Positions 46,976 to 59,866 of a DNA stretch of 64,000 nucleotides are shown here, piece after piece. The position numbers and the translations under genes are program-made. Source of the stretch: Caenorhabditis elegans (taxonomy: Eukaryota; Nematoda; Chromadorea; Rhabditida; Rhabditidae). Where the stretch lies: NCBI RefSeq assembly GCF_000002985.6, contig NC_003284.9:682001-746000 (forward strand). Reading direction: 5' to 3'. Positions within the stretch are counted from its first letter, which is position 1; each line of letters begins with the position of its first letter. The notes beneath the pieces were generated by a model. It ran no database searches. It was not told where the DNA came from and worked only from the letters and a program-made list of their open reading frames with translations.

Positions 46976-47765
46976 AGAATCAAAAAAGGTAACAAATTTA
47001 TTAAGACTGAAGAAGTGAGATGTTCCAGTTTTGTAAGAGATAAATTTTACCTACTTTGAAATATAACCTACCCTGGAACATGCTTAGATTTCAAAACCGT
47101 TGACTACTCAGGCGAATTCCTCTGGGCAATAAGGAATCCTTTTTTAATCTAATAAGGAATGGATGTTCACTTATGCATTACTCTAAAAAAAGATGATATC
47201 GTGACACATCATATCACTAGAATAACAGGTAATTGATCTGACAAAACATTTATTTTGATGAGTCAGTTTTCTGATAACAATGATAATGTTATCTTGTGTT
47301 TTCACCAAATGATAATAAGTATAGAAAAAGTGATTAGTTTTCAGGAAGTATAAAATTGTTTTAAATGTAATTAATTAACATTAAAGAATGTTCCCTGATA
47401 TTCGTAAAAACACTGTTGAATGAATTAAAGATTTTTGAATTTTTAAAATGATCATTCTTCAATTTGAACATATTACTATGTTCTTGGTTCAAAAATTAAA
47501 AAAAACCTAAAACTTTAATTTCGAAGTTTTTCTCCAAATTGCAAAGCAATAAAAATCATTCACAGCACGTTTAAAACTTGTTCAACCTTACATATAATAT
47601 TTTTAAAACAGCCCGCTAATAAAATTCGAACAAAAGTAAATGGTGACCCACACCTGTTCTGAACTGAGTTTCAACTTGAAGTAAGTTTCACAAAAGTTAC
47701 TGTTTTTCATTGGAAAATTACCGTTTTTTTGTTTTTGAATTGACGATTTCAAAGAAATTTAAAAG

Positions 47766-47963
47766 TTCTTGTGTATTATAATATATCCTCGCCATTTTGA
47801 ATCAAAACTGAATTTTTTTTCTGCCCCCATTTAAATTAAGCGTGATATGGATTGTTGCTCTTTAAGCTTAGAAATGGTTATTTTCTAAGGAAAAAATATT
47901 ACACGTTTTTATGATAATTCGAAAATATTAATTTCAAATAACGGGGAGATAAGAGAAAAGTAC
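47766..47963. repeat. Palindromic MITE-like element, family B copy 3
   Basis: The left end is tcttgtgtattataatatat and the right end decays to gagataagagaaaagtact. The interior phrases taagcgtgatatgg, aagcttagaaatggtt and attacacgttttt match the other two copies. It is the most diverged of the three. Confidence 0.6.
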
Positions 47964-48175
47964 TGAAACATTGATCATATTTACTTTATTTTTTTCGACA
48001 AATTTTTTTTCGAATTGATTTTTTTTCAAATTTTTCTGTAGTTTTAAACTTTTTTGAAATTTAGCAAAATCCGCAAAAAAAAACTCAGATCTCTAGGCTT
48101 GAAAAAAGGGAAATCGGGCACAAGATAGTTTTGTCTAAAATACTTGATTTTTGTCTTTATTATATACAACCAATA

Positions 48176-48499
48176 GGTACCGAATATTGAGACTTTGTTT
48201 TTTTAGATCCAAAATGGTCCAAAACTACCAAATTTCAAAAAAATAGTTATGGCCGCTCAAAGTGTTGGGAAAAATGGCCTATTTTGGCAACTTCTCGGTG
48301 TCGCAGTTGTTGGAACTCATTTTTTCTTTGATTATCATTTTTTAATACACGTTTTCGCAATTTATTAGGTGTTATTTCGTTAATTGAGATGTTTTTTTGG
48401 TCGATGCTAAAAATTATCAGAACGTCTCATTTCGAAATTTGGTAGTTTTGGACCATTTCATGTAGGTCTAAAAATGCAAATCCTCAAATTTCGGTACTC
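48176..48499. repeat. Palindromic element with about 70-base arms
   Basis: The left arm carries ggtaccgaatattgag, then aaatggtccaaaactaccaa. The right arm inversely carries ttggtagttttggaccattt and ends aaatttcggtactcc. The loop is about 190 bases and contains no ORF. Confidence 0.75.
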
Positions 48500-48612
48500 C
48501 ACCTTTAAAGAATATGCACAATGAAAAGCAAGCAAATTGTCACAAACTAAAGGTTAGTGCAATATTATTTTTTAGAAGGCTTCTACTTAGGCTTTTACAT
48601 GTTATTTTGAGT

Positions 48613-48842
48613 TAGGGCTCCCATGTGAGCGCCGCTCTCACGCCGCTATCCAAAATCTTTATAGCGATGCGCGAAACCCAAAAAGTGTCGGACATGGAGC
48701 CAAATTTGCACCAAATAATGACATACCCTATCGTACTATTTGGTGCAAACTTAGCTGCGCTTTCGACACTTTTTTGGGTTTCGCGCACAGCTATAAAGAT
48801 TTATGATCGCGGCATGAGAGCGGCGCCCACATGGAAGCCCTA
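48613..48842. mobile_element. Near-perfect palindromic MITE with TA target duplication
   Basis: The arms are about 105 bases and nearly complementary. The left arm starts GGGCTCCCATGTGAGCGCCG and the right arm ends CGGCGCCCACATGGAAGCCC. Each is flanked outside by TA, the duplication made by Tc1/mariner-type transposases. The shared inner phrase gcgcgaaacccaaaaa and a central inverted pair tttgcaccaaat/atttggtgcaaa make almost the whole element foldable. It is non-autonomous. Confidence 0.85.
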
Positions 48843-49331
48843 CGTTAAGTCTTCTGATAAATTGATCAGAATCATGTCTTCTCCGTCGGTCAAAAAAATG
48901 CCCCTTTTTAATTTCTTACCAAATCTTTTTTCAAATCATGTACCTACTCACTTATGCAACTCACATGAACTTCCCGGCGGTTTTCAATGCGAACTGAAGT
49001 TTATTTGCGTCATGGGAAATTTTTGGCCATTTTAATGGGAATAACCACTTGAAAACATCTTCAGACATACGTCATATATTTTCATTTTTGAAAAAAATCT
49101 ATCATTCATTGTTGAACCAATGTATAATTGAGAAAAAAGTTAACAAAGCTACAATGCTCGAATAAAAAAAAAAGAAAGTTGGAAAGAAAGATGAAAAAAA
49201 AACAGAGATCGTGATCCGACCAAGTAAAAATTTAAGTACTGAATGTTATCACTGGTGAAAAATGAAGAAAAAATTAAAAAAGAAAAAAAACCGGTTGCTA
49301 CATTATTGATAAATTGAGCAAAATGGATAAG

Positions 49332-52300
49332 TTAAACTGCACTGATTTTGGTATCCTTATCGGTGTAGTCCAAATTCTGAAAATTAAATCAGTTTTGAAA
49401 AGATGAAAATTTCCAAGGCTTGGAAGCTGGATTTGAAACAAAAAGAGTAGCACTGTATATTAGTTGGATAGTTTACGATAAGTTAGTAGCTGCCGCTAGA
49501 AACAAGGAAATTGTAAGCAGATGTTCCTAACGCAGAAAAAGTTTGAACAATTTCAAACTTTTCAAGGAAGGCCGTTTATATAGATCACTACAAAATTTTA
49601 GTGGCAGTAGAACATTTTGAAGCGGAAAAAGGCAAATGACTCGAAATAAACGTTTGAACACTTTTTAAATGCATTTGTGTTAAGCTGATGAATCTTGTAA
49701 GCCTAAAAACAACTTGAAGTGCTTTAATGTTCAAGGAAAATAAGAAAAATTTCAAGTCGACCTGGAGAAGTTTTTTTCTTCAAAAAAATTTTTTCAAAAA
49801 ATGTCCAGGATGTTTGCATATGCTCATTCCCTTTTTGGCTTTTTAAATATCAGAATGGACGCCCATTTCTTGGTTTATTGAACTCAGTGTATGTATTACA
49901 TTTTTCATTGAATTGTTCTGAACAAAATTAATCAGAATATAAAAAATTACAGTGACTAAGCTTCTAAAGTTAGGGTCTCAGAGACATTCACGGAAGGTTT
50001 GTAGAAGCGATCAGGATCAGGCAATGTTTTTCTATTTAAAAATATTATTAGATAAGATTAATATTTTTTGAAAAATGACTAACGATAATTTTTTTAAGTG
50101 AGCTGATGAAAAGACATCTGTGAGATTCACTTTTTTTAAGAAAAAAAAATCCGTCAAAAGTACACAAACTTTTTTTCCTCAACCGGGTCCCACTGATAAA
50201 TCAAAAATTAATTTTGCAAACATTATTCCATAAGACGTTCAAAATTCGAAACATCATTTTCCAAAAAACTAATTTATTTCCACCATATTCAACACTGAAA
50301 ACTGCAAATTTCAAACTGCAAACTCAAGCCACTCTTGCAAAAGAATAGATAACAATACGGTAGCTATACACATTTGAAAACCGCGCAACAGTAAGATAGG
50401 CATGACTTTCAAAAAAAGTCAACTGAAAAATACGCTAGAAAAAAACGTCAGGCAACTTACTTAAGTTAGTTCACACATAAAGAATTTCCTGGAATTTTTA
50501 AAAGTTTTTAGAAGCATGTCTAACCTTTATCAGAAGCTGGTGTCTTACATGCTCGTCAATTGTTCCGTGCGATTGAGAGGAAAGAGAGCCGGCTTGATCA
50601 ACCAATGATTTGGTGGCGTCGTCTCGAGTATTATTTTGAAAATCCTGGAATTAAGAGATATTTTTTTTGCATACTAGAACTAGAGGAACAAACTCTGGGG
50701 GTCTGTATGCAAAACTTTTGAACGATAATAGTGGTGTAGTTAACTTTTTTATTGCTTTTTGAAATTTGAAATTCTAACAAATTTTAGGTCATTCTTTAAG
50801 CCGCCATAACTTTTTTTTGAGAAGTTTTCAAAAAGTTTTATTATGAAATTCGGTGTTTTCAGACAATTCCAAGTCTAATAAAGCAATAAAGAGAATCGAC
50901 TATACTACGTTTAAAATTAGCTACTGCGCTCTGTGATGTTTTCAGTGAAAACTTTTCACAACAGCCACATCTTTTTCAAGGTGTGCGAGTGGGGAAATCC
51001 CAAAAACTTATTCCTATGATGATTAAAAAGCCTCATAACAGTTTTAAAAAATGTTCCAATTTGTTTTCTTACAAGCCAAAGAGTGTTCACATATTTTTTG
51101 AAGTCGTCTGTCAAAAAAAGAAACCGTTCAGATTTATGTTTTAATTATGTTCAAAATAATCACATTCCAACTGTAGAAGGTTCGAGCATCCCCTCTAGGT
51201 ATGGTTTTTGATTATTTTCTGTTTTGAGAACATTTTAAAAGGTGATAAGATTATAGAAAATAATAATTTATACTTCAGGAATAATTAGAAACCAAGTAAA
51301 CTTCTAGCGCAACGTTTTCAGGCTTGAAGACCAAACGGGCAAATTTTAAATCAATCAAAAAAAATCAATTCTAAATCAATTCTGGGACACTGACTGCAAC
51401 ATAAGTATTGTCAGTAATCTTTTCACTGCTTCATTCACAAAGATCCCTGATAGACATAAACGTTTAATGCGATCAGAGTGAGTGTAATCTGTGGTCGAAT
51501 AAAGAAGTTGTAGAATTTTAAATACATGTTTAGTACCCAAATCTACATGACTAAATAAAGCAGAGCCTGCAGCTTCACTTTTCAACCGTTTCTCACCGTT
51601 TCAATTTTATTGGCAGCCGCGATTCCGCGCCCAAACAACGTCTGTTTCCTCTTATTTTGAGCAGTTGTTATAACATGATGTCGGCAAATGAGATAATGAA
51701 GTTCCCGTCGAAGTTGAGTGTTGAAAATGATATAGACTGTTGGGTTAACCGAGTTGTTGATGAAGAATAAGGATGTCATTACAAAGTACGCCCATTTGGA
51801 TTCGGACATGTAGGGCAGCCACTGCCAAGTTGTCCAGGTTAGTAGGAATACCAGGGAGACCACGAAAAACTGAAATAGATAGCATTTTTAAAGGGTAGCG
51901 GAAAATAATTTGCAGTATCAAAATGTTGTTTAAAAAATCATTGTCAATTTTCAATAAAATAATCAAACCTGAATAAATAACCGCATTTCCTTTTTGCTAA
52001 CTTGACTTCTTGGCGGCCTAACTGAGGAAGTTCGCCCGCATTCACTCATTTGACAGGACAACGATACTCCATTCACAAGTGCATTTTGTTGCTGAAAATT
52101 TTGAAAATTTTTTGTTGTTGATGGAAATGTTTAATAATTTTTTAAGGAGTAGCAAAAACCGACACAAAAATCCGAAACATAATTTTTTCAACGAGTCATG
52201 CGGTGAATACTTTCAAAATATGTTTTGGAATTTGTTTGTGCAGTTAAATTTCATTTTACCTATGCTATAATTTTGGAAGTCCAAAAAAGTTTTTCTACAT

Positions 52301-53690
52301 CTTGAATGTTTTAATTACGTTTTAATTAGTTGTATCTAATTATATAAAAAATCAACCCTGCGGCAATGCTAAAAAAGTGCTTTAGAAAAAAACAATTTTT
52401 CAAAAAAGGCTGCTCAATGCTAAAAAAAAATGCTCAAAGCCATTTCGAGAAAAAGATATTATTTTTACACAAACCCTTGTCCTAATCGTAAGCTGATACT
52501 TGGCCATGGCACGTCCACTCGCGCGAACTTTTAAAATAATAACCGCATAGGAAATAATCATCATGCACAGCGATATGCTATTTACAGCCATGTCAACGTA
52601 CTTGTATCTGGAAAATTGATGGTTTTAATAAGATGAAATTAGAGAGTCTGAACTTACAACGTGTCTGGCTTTTCGTACACTGTGATGTAATAATTCGAGT
52701 CCCAAAGTGTATGACAGCAATCAAATAATGTTGGTAAAGAAACGAGAAAACCCAGGAAATATCCAAATAAAATAAGATATAACGACCTTGTTCGCGAAAA
52801 AATGTGTTTGTACTCCATAGGGTACACAATTGAAACAAATCTGCAATTTACAAAATTTCCATTAAGTACGGAAAAGACATCAGACTTACCTATTTCCAGC
52901 CATCAACCCCAGCTGAACAACTCCGGTGTACCAAAACAGGTCGTAGAAAAATATCATAACAATATTTCGAATCGATTTGAATTGTACATATTCTTCATGA
53001 AATGCAGTAGCTGGTACTAAATGACCAAGTGAGATAAATGTCATTAATATGTCACAGATTGCAATTGATATGATAAACCAGTAACTGAAAACATAGTGCA
53101 TTGCTTTTCATTTCTTTCAGTGCAATTTCAAATTTGTCAGTGCAAAAGTACATTTTGTTTGTTTTGATAATTTTGTCAGTGCGACAGTCTAACTTGGTCA
53201 GTGCGCCAGCCTAAGTTGGTCAGTGCAGGCGTTCATTTTGGTCAGTGCAACATGCTAATTGAAGACGATTTCGTTACACTACAAACGCAAACTTTCAAAA
53301 CTTAGCTCATTAATTTTTTGAAACAGCAAACCGTATTAAAAAAACATTTCTCACCTTGTGGCAGATCTCATAGTTGAGCTTCGAGCAATTCCAGCTAAAA
53401 TGAGCATGTTTGAAATTAAGGCATAAAGTAGCATTATGGTCCATATTGATACAGCTATGAAGTCATCTCGACGGTTTGCTGAGGTGCTGAAAAAAACACA
53501 ATATTTTTTTGCACTGCAACCTGTGTGTGCCAAAATGATTTTCTTTTAATTTTTTTTTAATTTTGGAAAGAAAACAACAAATATCTACATTTTTTAAAAT
53601 ATTTAAACCATACAATAAAGCTTGCAATGTATAAAACGACACATTATGTTTCCAAGAATCGTCAGTCTGCATTATAAATCCGATATCCAA
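49332..53690 (-). CDS. Orphan seven-transmembrane receptor (rhodopsin/Srx-like)
   Basis: Minus-strand exons: 53690 or 53672 to 53609 (tentative), 53478-53355, 53084-52890, 52840-52658, 52607-52475, 52091-51969, 51869-51597, 50644-50525, 49376-49332. They join in phase to 419 or 425 residues. Exon 2 could also begin at 53486 with an unknown first exon. TM1 is IWTIMLLYALISNMLIL. TM3 ends LMAGNRFVSIVYP, with the DRY position reading GNR. The third cytoplasmic loop (exon 52091-51969) is Ser/Arg-rich. TM7 has NNSVNPTVYIIFN, an intact NPxxY. The tail ends IKNLDYTDKDTKISAV, a class I PDZ-binding end. Reading past the donor at 51597 gives a short form ending at 51582 (VRNG). A putative N-terminus contains an NVS glycosylation site. 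Topology shows a GPCR, but the ligand is unknown. The family is either Srx-like chemoreceptors or an orphan rhodopsin-like group. Confidence 0.82.
53118..53255 (+). repeat. GGTCAGTGC cluster in the 7TM receptor intron 2
   Basis: Six copies, all in plus orientation (ttcagtgcaattt, ttgtcagtgcaaaag, ttgtcagtgcgacag, ttggtcagtgcgccag, ttggtcagtgcaggcg, ttggtcagtgcaacat). The spacing is about 22-30 bases. Confidence 0.85.
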
Positions 53691-54342
53691 ATTAATCAGT
53701 TTGAAGTTTTTAGGACCTTAATTCAGCAGTATAAATTAGAGATCATACGTAATATAAAACAGAAAAATAAGAAATATTTGTTTCCGGATGAGGGAGTGAG
53801 AAAGAAAAAGATTTCCGACTTCTTGCAAGGGCGGGTTCGAATTTCTGAGTGAAAATTGGAAATCTAGCAGTGACGATTGCGTGTTGAGAATTGGTGATTT
53901 GTAGTGTGGTAGGTGTAAAAAGGAGCAAAAAAGGAGGAAGTCTACATCATTTTTTAAAGTTCATGAAATGGAAAATACAAATCATTTCTAAGTAATTTAA
54001 TGTGTGTTTTCAGAATATCCCGAATTTTTAAAAAAGTCCAGAATTTTCTAGGTTTTTTTAGAAACTGAGATAAAAAAATAAATATTAAGCAAAACTGAAT
54101 GCAGACACTATTGAAAATCTTAGAGAGCTTCAGTGATTTTTTATCCGAGAACACTACCTAGGGGTGCCTGTGGGATACATAGCCCTATTAAAGTACTGCT
54201 CAAAATTAAATTATTGGAACGGGGAACGCAAGTACAAACAATATATTTTCAATTTTTTGTGTTTACTATTTTAAGTTACTTATTAGAATTGAGAGCGATC
54301 TCTGGCAATTTTTTTAATAACTACTTCGTTTTGAAGAATACA

Positions 54343-54678
54343 AGCCAGGGATGTGCGGCAAATTTTGAAATTTTTCGAGTTCCGCAAATTCGGGAAATCG
54401 ACTTTTTTATATTTGCCGAGCACGGCCAGTTCGTTCGGCAAATTTGCCGTGGGCGCCATTATCGATAAATTGCAAATTTTTTTTGAAGCTCAGAAGTGTC
54501 AAAAGAAAAACTAACTTAAGTTAAATGGTTTTTGTTAGATTTTTGCCTAATGCGCATGTGGATTTCAAAATCCTCCGAGCTCGGCAAAATTGGCAAATTC
54601 GACAAGTCCACATTTTTGAAATTTGCGGTGCTCGGCAAACTCGGCAAAATTGGCAAATTTGCTGCACACCCTTGATAC
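54343..54678. repeat. GGCAAATTTGCCG-type inverted element, family D copy 3
   Basis: The left end is agggatgtgcggcaaatttt and the right end aaatttgctgcacaccctt, an inverted pair. The arms contain repeated ctcggcaaa, cggcaaatttgccg and gcaaaattggcaaatt units. Weak coding frames across it reflect the repeat, not genes. Confidence 0.7.
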
Positions 54679-57474
54679 AAACTACTGCAAATAATTGTTT
54701 CAATGATCCAAATCAGTAAAGTGAAAGAAAACAAAACAGTGAATTATTTTTTAAACGCGAAATATAATAACACATATTAATAAAATCTTCAATGAAAGTT
54801 TAAGAAGAATTTACAAACTATTTTGAATTCTGAAAACTTCAATCTTATATTCAATTACCCGAGTGCTAAAAAATCAAAAAAAAAACTTCACAAAAGGTTC
54901 TTATCTGAATCGACTTTTGGATAAAATAGTGTTGTTTTTAAAGCGATTTCTCAATTTCTAGTAATCGGTAAAATATACAACTTATTTCAAACTTAAAAAG
55001 CCTTAAAATACAAAACACAAAGATTCGGAGGAAAGGAATACCTATTGAAATTCACGGATGTCCACATTTGTCAGTTTTTTTGTTGTTAAGCTTTTCAAGG
55101 AAAGGGGCGCGCCTAGACAAGAGGAAACACAAAACTCAATAGGTTTTCGAGGTAACCCTCCCTATTCAGTGAATCCATTTCTTAGGCTCCTAACGTGAAT
55201 GAATAATGCAACCGTTTTCTCGTCTTCTTTTTCCCATTTTTGGAGGTGTCGAAACTTTTTTTTTCTCACCGTTTTTTAATAATACATGAGACGCGGACAA
55301 TGGCACTAATTTCGTTCAAGTTTTGGGGGCGCGGGTCTATTCAGGAAGAAAAAGGCGAATCAGTTCTTTTCATGGGTATTCATTCAGAAAGTTCTGATGA
55401 TCAAGCTGAACTTCTGAAAATTATTAACTAAGAAAATGCACGGCATTGGTTTGGAATTTGAGGAAATGGAAACAACTTGAGAGAAATGTGTACTTTGGCA
55501 GTAGCTGTCGCTTAAAATTTTAAACACAAGAAATTACTTTCAAAAAGCCAATAATTTTTCTAGTTCTATTTTCATTTTTATTTCAATTGTCACATTTTAC
55601 TATTTTCAATATTTTTGTGTAATTATTTGAATCCAAATATAATGGTCATTTCAATTGTTAAAATAATTACTAAAATGGTAACGATTACAATATTGTACAG
55701 CAAAAAACCATTTATTGTACATATAATTTTTTGTAAATTTCCTATTTTTAGACAATTTTTAGAACTAGTTAATAATTTAGTTAGTGGTTTTGGAATTATA
55801 GCGCTAGAAACTACAAGCTCTATTAACGTCAGGGACTACAAACTATACTGAAACGTGATACTGTTCAAAAAACAATTAAAATATATATATTGGAAAAATA
55901 AACCGTGAAAATTGTTATAACTAGCAAAAATGCTTGAACAAGGTATTTGTAATTCAGAATTCAAATTTCGAAAACTTTATGAAAGACCTTTGAAAATTAA
56001 TTTGATTTTTCGCAAAACTTGAAATTTTTAAAACTATTTTATACCTATTTAAAATACTTTTTAGTAAAAAAAATCATCAGATATTCCGGAACAGTTCAGT
56101 TTCAAGAACCGGTAAAAAAAATTATTAGCACATACTGCGTTATATCAACAATATTTCAATATGACATAAACGCGATAATTATTTTCTGTAACTAGAAAAA
56201 ATGCATCCAAGTTCCGTGAAATGAAAAATTGAACAAGGAGGATTAATTGGATCACAAGAAAATAAAACTTGAAGCTCTGGAACGGAACGTTCGATCTTTG
56301 AGCCATACACGAGGAAACAGCGGAGAAATGTTCAGGAAGATATTGTCAAAATATGACGATGTATAAGAAGCAGGAGCAGAATAAAAAGCAAAAAAAATAA
56401 ACGGAGAAAAAAGCTGAAGCTCTTCTAGCAATCGATCTTGACGTGTGGAAGGAGAGGAGATGAGGACTAAAAAATAAATATCAGCAATATAAATTAGGAA
56501 TACGGGAATACCAGAAACGGCAGAAGCATGTCATGGGCCCCTCAACCAATTAATGATTTATTCATTTTGCAAAAACACCAACGGATTGGAGCCCCCAGAT
56601 GTCCGCCGTTTTGGCGATCCTTACTAGATATCGAAAGCCAAAATCTCCGTTGCAAAATTTTTGTGAAAACAAAAAAAAGGAAGACAAGAAAAAATGAAAA
56701 AGCTAAGTGCTTTTGGAACCAGGAAAAATGGAGAGTACTCTCAAACCAAAATGACACAAAAAGTGAAGTGTTTTGGGGTTGGATTCAAGATTTGTGAGAG
56801 GAGAAATTAAGTTTCTAGAGGAGAATCTGATTTTGGGTACTAAATAGTTGATAACACAATAGTGTAAATAGTGTAAATCTTGAAAAAAACTACTTCAATG
56901 TGTACTTGGAAAAGTAGCTCCTAAAGTAGGTCAAAAATTTTTTCAGCAAAATGTTTGTGTTTTAGGGTATAGAAGATTTTTGGAAAAGTTGGAAAATTTT
57001 TCTCAAATGTGAAAAGAGAAGTAAACGTGAGCTTCTGCACAAAGCTAATAATTCAAATCCAATCCGTAAAATTTTAGTTACGTAAAAGAAAAATTGAACA
57101 TGGTTTGTTACAACCCTGAATTAAGATTCTAAGCCTATGATTAGAAATTCAAGCGGGGTTTGTGTACACTACACATTAAAAAAAAAAAAATTTTTTTCAT
57201 TTTTTCGAGAAGACTGAAACTCTTGAAAACAGGTTAATTCACGGATTAAAAAAAGTGATGTCTTGATCATTCAATGTCTAGTGAAATATTTAATTATCAG
57301 GAAAGTTAAAACTTTTTAAAGCTGATTTACAGTAAATTTTTGGTTTGAAATTACAGTAAATTATTGTGTCATTTTGCTTGTAGAAACCTATAGTAGTTTG
57401 TTATATGTACGTGTCATACAAATAACATTTCAAAAAGTGAAGGTGCTATGCTTGCTAAATTTCCAAAAATAAGT

Positions 57475-57489
57475 GGGGGGGGGGGGGGG
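57475..57489 (+). repeat. Poly-G tract (15 G)
   Basis: An uninterrupted run of 15 G in intergenic DNA. Confidence 0.95.
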
Positions 57490-59855
57490 TGACTAGAAAC
57501 TAGGTATGAACAATCTATGCAAAATAACTAAATATTCATCCAAAATGAATATATTGCATGTTCATCAAATATTCCGATTTCTAATAGGGGGAACTTGTGT
57601 AGTCGGCAAATGTCTAACACAATCGCCCAAGGTCCAAACACTAATATGCTCTTTTACCGGGTACACCACAGAGCGTTGGAAGAAAAAAGTGGAGAAGCGG
57701 AGGTGAAGTGAAATTGAAAAATTGAAGGAGGGCTTCCCATTGGATTACTTTACAGATTGAATGGAAAGGTTTTTCTCGTGTCTCTTGATTAGGTTCAGCA
57801 GAAATTACAAGGTTCGCTAAATTCTGACATTTGTCATGTCTACTTTTATTCACCGATTTTTTCACCGACAACTTTCGATGACAAAGTCAGCTTTTTATTC
57901 AAACTTCAGCTTTTGTAGAAGTTATACATTTATCTGAACATATATTTGTTGATCTTTACGTTTTAGGATTAAATATTTGGCATTGCAACATTCAAAATTC
58001 CACTTTATTATTTTCTTATCTAAGTATTCTATTAAAAAATTTTCTGAACCCTACAATTTTGAAAACCTCGAAATTTTTTGATTGATTTATTATAATATTC
58101 GGTTTTGTTGGACTACTATTGGTGTGTTTGAACAATATTCCCTCCCACAGGCGCTACATTCAAAAAATGTAAGTTAATTAATTGTTTTTATATACAGATC
58201 AAACAGGAAAAATATTCAGAAACAAATCAAATTAAATACTTTGAAACTTGAGTAATCAGTCATAGAAATTTTAAAAAAATTCTGAAAGTTGCTCAGAACT
58301 TCAAACTTTGAATAATTCGCAACTCTGATTATATTTTATTATCAACTTTTACTTAAATTCTAAAAACAGTTTTCATCAATAAATGCAAAATTCTATCTAT
58401 CTAACTAATAACTATCTATATAGCTATCATAATCCAAAAAAAATGAAATAAATTGAGGGGCCCTTTGAGTTGATTGCCCACTCTCAACAAGTTGACATGT
58501 GTCTTGGCCATTCAAGGAAAACTAGACAAAATATTGAACAAAAAATTGTGTTTTTTTGTTTGGTGTCAGTGTATTGTTGTCTCATAAAAATTCCATTAAC
58601 GAGAAACCAATTGCGATGACAATTGAAAACAATGGATGTTTTCTGGTAGTCTCTGATGGTGAATCAAAAGAATAGGTATTAGCTCTTTTTTTGAATAAAT
58701 ACGTCGAAAGGTTTCATGAGACGATTTTTTTATCCTTTTATCCTTCCAAAAACCGGAAAATTAGCAAAAAATAATGGTCTTTTAGTAATTTTAGAACTTT
58801 TCGAGTCTATTGATGCAACAAACCTACCAATGCTACTACCTCCTTTAGTTAAAAAAAAACCCATCAGCAAAATCTTGAAATACATTTTTCCTCCAAACAT
58901 GTTTGTATCGTTATCATTGTTTTATTACAAGTAATGGGACAAAATTCAAATTTATAAATAAAGTCTACAAATGTGCAACTACCGGGAAACTGAAAACATT
59001 AAGTCAAAACGTAATTTCCAAAATAAGCAATAAACATTCCTAGAATGGCACGAGAACTTGATATCTCACTTTTCACCTGGCTATCTGATTTTCTCAGACT
59101 AAAAATTATTTCTTTCGATAAAGCTTTAGTGTATGTACTTTCTAGTGATGAATAATGTTTTCCGTCACACTCAGACATTAATTATAAGCTTGATAAAGTG
59201 CTTATTACTAGGCAATGATGTTCGCAAGCACACAATGTTCTTGCAGATGAGAAAAATTGCATGAATGCTACAGGTTTTATTGAAAAGTGGAATATGGTCA
59301 GAAGAATAATTTTTAGAATTTGGAATTACTTAAAAGCACTTTTTAAAATATCTAAAACTATCGCACTTCACGAAGTGTTTAATATTTACAAAATGACTGT
59401 TTAACAGGAAATCATAGTTTTTGCAAAGCATTATATAAAAATTGTCCAAACGTTATAAAATTGGATTTTTGGCAGTTTTTTCAAGATGTCTAAACATTAT
59501 GAAAAAATGCACTGGAAACACTTTAGAACTAGCTTTTTCTAGTTCCAGCTTCTTCTCTCCTGCTAAATTATTTGCGATAACGGTCACGGAGGTGGCAGAA
59601 GTAGAGTTTGCAAAGTGTGAAGAAAGTTTGAATAAGTGCAAAAAAAAAACTGCAACACACTGCCACAATCTCTTTTTTCTTTTTCCTCTTCACAACACAA
59701 AGAAAAAAGGACTATAATAAAGAAAGGATACATTGAGTCAAAAGATAGCTCATAACTTAGTCCTGCTCACATAACCCGTAGAAGATATCAAAGGAAAACG
59801 GCGTGGAGGAAAGAAGGGGAAAAAATGAGAGAAAGTGAGCTGGAATAACTGAGAA

Positions 59856-59866
59856 GGGGGGGGGGG
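59856..59866 (+). repeat. Poly-G tract (11 G)
   Basis: An 11-base G run inside a purine-rich strand segment (about 59800-59900). Confidence 0.95.

Larger units (their letters stand above)
43894..49331. other. Region between sli-1 and the 7TM receptor
   Basis: 5.4 kb without a supported exon. It contains the sli-1 5' UTR and probable promoter (43894-46100), motif clusters at 44073-44170 and 45006-45405, a GC-rich island at about 45760-46060, and a tandem duplication at 45090-45610. Four palindromic or repeat elements also lie here (46745-46975, 47766-47963, 48176-48499, 48613-48842). Confidence 0.5.

Noticed and set aside
54516..54734. Minus-strand frames rich in ICQFCR/LPILPS repeats
   Set aside because: They are translations of the family D DNA repeat, not protein repeats.
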